From: Streptomyces sp. XY006
Lineage (GTDB): Bacteria; Actinomycetota; Actinomycetes; Streptomycetales; Streptomycetaceae
Direction of reading: 5' to 3'
DNA: 64,000 nucleotides
Assembly (NCBI RefSeq): GCF_002237655.1
Contig: NZ_NOKT01000005.1
Coordinates: 62,001 to 126,000, forward strand
The notes under the pieces are model-generated. The model was not told where the DNA came from and ran no database searches. It saw only the letters and a program-made list of their open reading frames with translations. Positions within the stretch are counted from its first letter, which is position 1. Each line of letters opens with the position of its first letter. Of this stretch, positions 60,819 through 64,000 are shown in pieces. The position numbers and the translations under genes were made by a program.

Positions 60819-61393
60819 AGCGGCAGTACCCACAGCAGCCCGGCCAGCAGCACGACGATGACGGCGAAGGAGACCAGGGCCGCCGCCCGCCACCGCCGGT
60901 GCGCGAGGCCGGCGCCCGGCGCCCCGGCCGCCGGCACCCCCGCCGACCCGGCCGCGCCCGCCACGCCGTGCGGTGGCACGCCCGGCGGAAACGCGCCCAG
61001 TGGTGACGCGCCCGGCGGTGACGCACCGAGTGGTGACGCACCGAGTGGTGACGCACCGAGTGGTGACGCACCGAGTGGTGACGCGCCCGGCGGTGGCGCG
61101 CCCGGTGGTGGCGCGCCGGCCACGCAGTGCGGCCACGTCGGATCGGCGAGGTCCCACAGCGCCAGCAGCCGCGCCTGTTCGGCGCCCGCGACCCGGCACA
61201 GCGCCTGCACCGCACCCCTCGGCGGCTGCTTGGCACCGCTGAGGTACCGCTGCCACGACGACTTGCTGTAGGCCGTCCGCCGGGCCAGCTCCGCCAGGCT
61301 CAGACCCGTGCGGTCCTTCAGTGAGCGCAGTTGCTCGACCAGGTGCCGCGCCTCCCTCGGCAGTGCCTCCGGAAGCGGCCGCCAGCGTGTCAT
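60806..61393 (-). CDS. membrane-anchored XRE-type regulator with repeat linker
   Basis: The 195-residue protein has an N-terminal XRE helix-turn-helix (about 18-75, LSLAELARRTAYSKSSWQRYLSG), a linker of GASPL/GAPPP repeats (about 93-138) encoded by a 15-base tandem repeat, and one C-terminal membrane segment (about 168-188, ALVSFAVIVVLLAGLLWVLPL). A DNA-binding domain tethered to the inner face of the membrane suggests a signal sensed at the envelope. It converges on the secreted PGBD-like protein. ATG at 61393. Confidence 0.9.
   Translation of the reverse strand: MTRWRPLPEALPREARHLVEQLRSLKDRTGLSLAELARRTAYSKSSWQRYLSGAKQPPRGAVQALCRVAGAEQARLLALWDLADPTWPHCVAGAPPPGAPPPGASPLGASPLGASPLGASPLGASPPGASPLGAFPPGVPPHGVAGAAGSAGVPAAGAPGAGLAHRRWRAAALVSFAVIVVLLAGLLWVLPLGRG
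60983..61117. repeat. 15-base coding tandem repeat, nine units
   Basis: Units resemble GAGTGGTGACGCACC. Four central units are nearly identical and the outer ones are diverged. It encodes the Gly-Ala-Ser-Pro-Leu linker of the XRE protein and could vary in copy number between strains without shifting the frame. Confidence 0.9.
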
Positions 61394-61592
61394 GGTCGTC
61401 CCCCCACCGCTCGCCGCCGCCCCACCCCCGGGCGCCGGCCCCTCCCCGCCGCATCGTTCGACGCCGAGCAGTTCCGGCCAGTTCCCCCTCTCGAAGGGCG
61501 CGCGGCGCGCGCAGGGGGTGTGAGACCACCGGCCGGGCGACCACCCGCCGCCGTCGCGTGCGCCGGGGCGGGCGGGGGCGGGGAGGCGGCGC

Positions 61593-62015
61593 TCAGCCGG
61601 CGTCCGGCGCCGCCGGGCGGACCGCCACCGCGTCGACCTCGAACAGCATGCCCGGCAGGGCCAGCGAGGCGACCCCGCTCAGGGTCTGCGCCGGGAGCCG
61701 GTCGCCGAAGCGGGCGTGCAGGGCCTTGCCGAGCACCTCCAGCCTGCCGGGATCGTGGTCCACGACGAACGTGCCGAGCCGGACGACGTGCCGGAAGTCC
61801 AGCCCCACCGCCTCCAGGGCCGACCCCAGCCGGTCGAAGGCGAGGTCCACCTGTGCGGCGAAGTCCCCCGGCACGGGGGCGCCGTCGGCGGTGGAGGCGT
61901 ACTGGCCGGCGATGTACACCGTCTCGCCGGGGGCCGAGACGGCGTGGCTGTATCCGAACGGGGTGGGATCGTGCAGCGTGGCCGGATTGGTGATCGTGCG
62001 CGAGTCGCGCGTCAT
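61593..62015 (-). CDS. RidA-family protein
   Basis: The 140-residue protein has the YjgF/YER057c/UK114 fold, with VYIAGQYASTADG, HVVRLGTFVVDHD and LALPGMLFEVDAVAV. RidA proteins hydrolyse reactive enamine/imine intermediates. The catalytic Arg of the archetypal R-x-x-x-E region is not evident, so this may be a Rid subfamily of other function. ATG at 62015 follows AAAGGA. It lies 187 bases downstream of the LacI gene in the same direction. Confidence 0.9.
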   Translation of the reverse strand: MTRDSRTITNPATLHDPTPFGYSHAVSAPGETVYIAGQYASTADGAPVPGDFAAQVDLAFDRLGSALEAVGLDFRHVVRLGTFVVDHDPGRLEVLGKALHARFGDRLPAQTLSGVASLALPGMLFEVDAVAVRPAAPDAG

Positions 62016-62202
62016 GCCCGGGTGGTCCTTTCCTCGGAGCACGGCCGCCGCCTCGGCGACGGCCCTGTCGCTCTCGCCAACTCCCGCCGGACACCGGCGC
62101 ATTCCGCGGCGGGCCTTCAGCGCGTGGGAGGGGACTGAGGACCCCCTCAGCGCACCGGAGGGCGGGCAGTGCGCATCGGCTCGTCGGGAGAGCGGGCCGT
62201 GC

Positions 62203-63297
62203 TCAGGGAGTCCGTCCGCCCGGGCCCCGTCCGCCCGGGCCCCGTCCGCCCGGGCCGCGCGGGGGCGCCGCCGTGCTCGCCCGTTCCACCAGCCGTGTCG
62301 ACAGCTCCGTCCGGGTGCTCTCCGGCCGGTGGCCGTCCATCATGCGCAGCAGCGACCGCAGGGCCGTCGCGGCCATCTCCGACAGCGGCTGGCGGACCGT
62401 GGTCAGCGCCGGGGACGCCCAGCGCGCCTCGGGCAGGTCGTCGAAGCCGACCACGCTCACGTCGTCCGGGACCCTCAACCCCCGTTCGCCGAGCGCCTCG
62501 TAGACCCCCAGGGCCATCCGGTCCGAGCAGACGAACACGGCCGTGGGCGGCTCGGGCAGGTCGAGGAGTTCCAGCATGCGGCGGCGGGCCCGGCTCTCGT
62601 CGAACCCGGCGTACCGGACGTACTCGGTGTGCTGCCGGACCCCGGCCGACGCGAGGGCCGAGCGGTAGCCGGCGACCCGCGCGCTGCTGCACATCGTGCG
62701 CCGGGAACCCGCGACCACGGCGATCCGTTCGTGCCCCAGCGACAGCAGGTGCTCGGTGGCCGTCACACCGCCCTGCCAGTTCGCCGCCCCCACGGACACC
62801 ACGCCCTCCGGCGGTTCCTGCACCGGGTCGATCATCACGAACGGGATGCGGTGCTGCTCCAGCCAGGCGTACTGCGAGGCGCTCAGCTCGGCCAGGTTGA
62901 ACAGCACCCCGGAGGAGCCCCGAGCCACCAGCTTGTCCAGCCAGCCCCGCTCGGGGCGCCCGACGCGGGAGCGGGTCAGCGCCGCCGACACCACGACCTC
63001 CAGACCCGCGTCGTGCGCCGCCTCCTCCGCCCCGTGCAGCACGGCGCCCGACCAGGAACTCTCCAGCGAGTGCACGACCAGGTCGACGAGCCGGGGCGCC
63101 TTCGCCGCGTCGAAGCGGGGCCGGCGGACGTAACCGAGCCGGTCGAGCGCCTCGGTGACGCGGCGGCGGGTCTCGGGCGCGACGTCCTCCCGGCCGTTGA
63201 CCACCTTCGAGGCGGTCGGCACCGAGACCCCCGCCTCGCGGGCCACGACCGCCAGCGTCGGACCGGCCGCCGCGCTCGCACTCGCCGTACGCACCAT
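62203..63297 (-). CDS. LacI-family transcriptional regulator
   Basis: The 364-residue repressor has the LacI helix-turn-helix and hinge (about 13-60, LAVVAREAGVSVPTASKVVNG), and a periplasmic-binding-protein-like effector domain with VDLVVHSLESSW, FVMIDPVQEPPEG and VSVVGFDDLPEARWASPALTTV. It ends in GPGG repeats encoded by a 15-base repeat. It probably binds a sugar. A LacI-type operator stands between it and the divergent carboxylesterase, which may be the target. Confidence 0.93.
   Translation of the reverse strand: MVRTASASAAAGPTLAVVAREAGVSVPTASKVVNGREDVAPETRRRVTEALDRLGYVRRPRFDAAKAPRLVDLVVHSLESSWSGAVLHGAEEAAHDAGLEVVVSAALTRSRVGRPERGWLDKLVARGSSGVLFNLAELSASQYAWLEQHRIPFVMIDPVQEPPEGVVSVGAANWQGGVTATEHLLSLGHERIAVVAGSRRTMCSSARVAGYRSALASAGVRQHTEYVRYAGFDESRARRRMLELLDLPEPPTAVFVCSDRMALGVYEALGERGLRVPDDVSVVGFDDLPEARWASPALTTVRQPLSEMAATALRSLLRMMDGHRPESTRTELSTRLVERASTAAPPRGPGGRGPGGRGPGGRTP
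62214..62256. repeat. 15-base tandem repeat at the 3' end of the LacI gene
   Basis: GTCCGCCCGGGCCCC occurs at 62214-62228 and 62229-62243, with a third partial copy following. It encodes the Gly-Pro-Gly-Gly-Arg repeats at the C-terminus. Confidence 0.85.
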
Positions 63298-63380
63298 CGG
63301 GAACCCGCCTCTCCGGCCCGCCCCAGGGCCGTGGAAATGTCGACCAGCGCTGCCCGCCGCGGTCCGGCTCCGACCGGGCA

Positions 63381-63392
63381 GAAAGCGCTTCC
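63381..63392. promoter_or_regulatory. LacI-type operator
   Basis: GAAAGCGCTTCC has the central CG and AAGCGCTT core of LacI/GalR-family operators, with one mismatch between arms. It is 84 bases before the LacI start and 158 bases before the carboxylesterase ATG. Confidence 0.6.
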
Positions 63393-63498
63393 TACCTTAG
63401 GTGCGGCGCAGGACGCCGGGAAGACGGTTGCCGGCCCGCCGCCGTCCACCGAACGGCCGAATCACCCGCTCGTGCCCCGGAATACCCGGCCACAATGA

Positions 63499-64000
<502 letters not shown>

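Noticed and set aside
60983..61117. A CRISPR-like array
   Set aside because: The units are 15 bases, contiguous and in frame with a coding linker. There are no spacers or cas genes.

Overview
The window is very GC-rich DNA with strong third-position GC bias, GTG/TTG starts and actinobacterial gene families (geosmin synthase, DUF1707-FHA, SAV2148-family HEPN protein, CprB-type receptor). This points to a Streptomyces chromosome. From memory, the order cprB / ARMT1-like gene / geosmin synthase and the block cysN-cysD-cysC-cysH-small gene-sirA match the S. coelicolor SCO6071-6073 and SCO6097-6102 regions. It therefore looks like ordinary chromosomal arm DNA rather than an island. I saw no tRNA, rRNA, CRISPR array, transposase or integrase.

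Layout. 1-4.5 kb: secreted proteins, namely a small secreted protein, a membrane-anchored AA10 lytic polysaccharide monooxygenase and a secreted S8 protease with a P-domain. 4.7-8.9 kb: a CprB-like gamma-butyrolactone-receptor homologue with a near-consensus operator in front of it, an ARMT1/DUF89 protein and the two-domain geosmin synthase. 9-14 kb: a phenoxazinone-synthase-like multicopper oxidase, a membrane PDZ protein, and an M24 peptidase coupled to a catalytically degenerate aminoglycoside-phosphotransferase-fold protein. 14-24 kb: trehalose/glycogen genes glgX, treY and treZ on the minus strand. treY and treZ are separated by a DUF1707-FHA gene and two tail-to-tail M14 carboxypeptidase paralogues.

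24.3-26.5 kb: two adjacent secreted proteins that together look like one copper amine oxidase split into an N-domain polypeptide and a catalytic polypeptide. The catalytic gene carries an apparent single-base frameshift. 26.6-32.8 kb: SAV2148-family HEPN protein, DEDDh exonuclease, a second phosphotransferase, and a three-gene carbohydrate ABC importer without its own ATPase. 33-39.9 kb: macrolide-type glycosyltransferase, M43 metalloprotease, small unknown protein, MMPL transporter, DUF1697 protein and an orphan GvpF/L protein.

39.9-49.4 kb: a ten-gene minus-strand sulfur operon preceded by a 27-codon leader peptide. SirA, CysH, CysC and CysDN carry sulfate to sulfide. SsuABC-type genes bring in sulfonates. 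The last gene is a sirohydrochlorin chelatase-type enzyme that can supply siroheme to SirA. Two overlapping cysteine-containing small ORFs lie between cysN and the sulfonate importer.

49.5-64 kb: GNAT enzyme, secreted beta-propeller-like protein, GAF regulator next to an AidB-like acyl-CoA dehydrogenase, YihY/BrkB membrane protein, NmrA-like/AraC divergent pair with a palindromic operator, second AraC protein, VOC and ThuA proteins, a secreted peptidoglycan-binding-like protein convergent with a membrane-anchored XRE regulator, RidA protein, LacI regulator, and the start of a type-B carboxylesterase.
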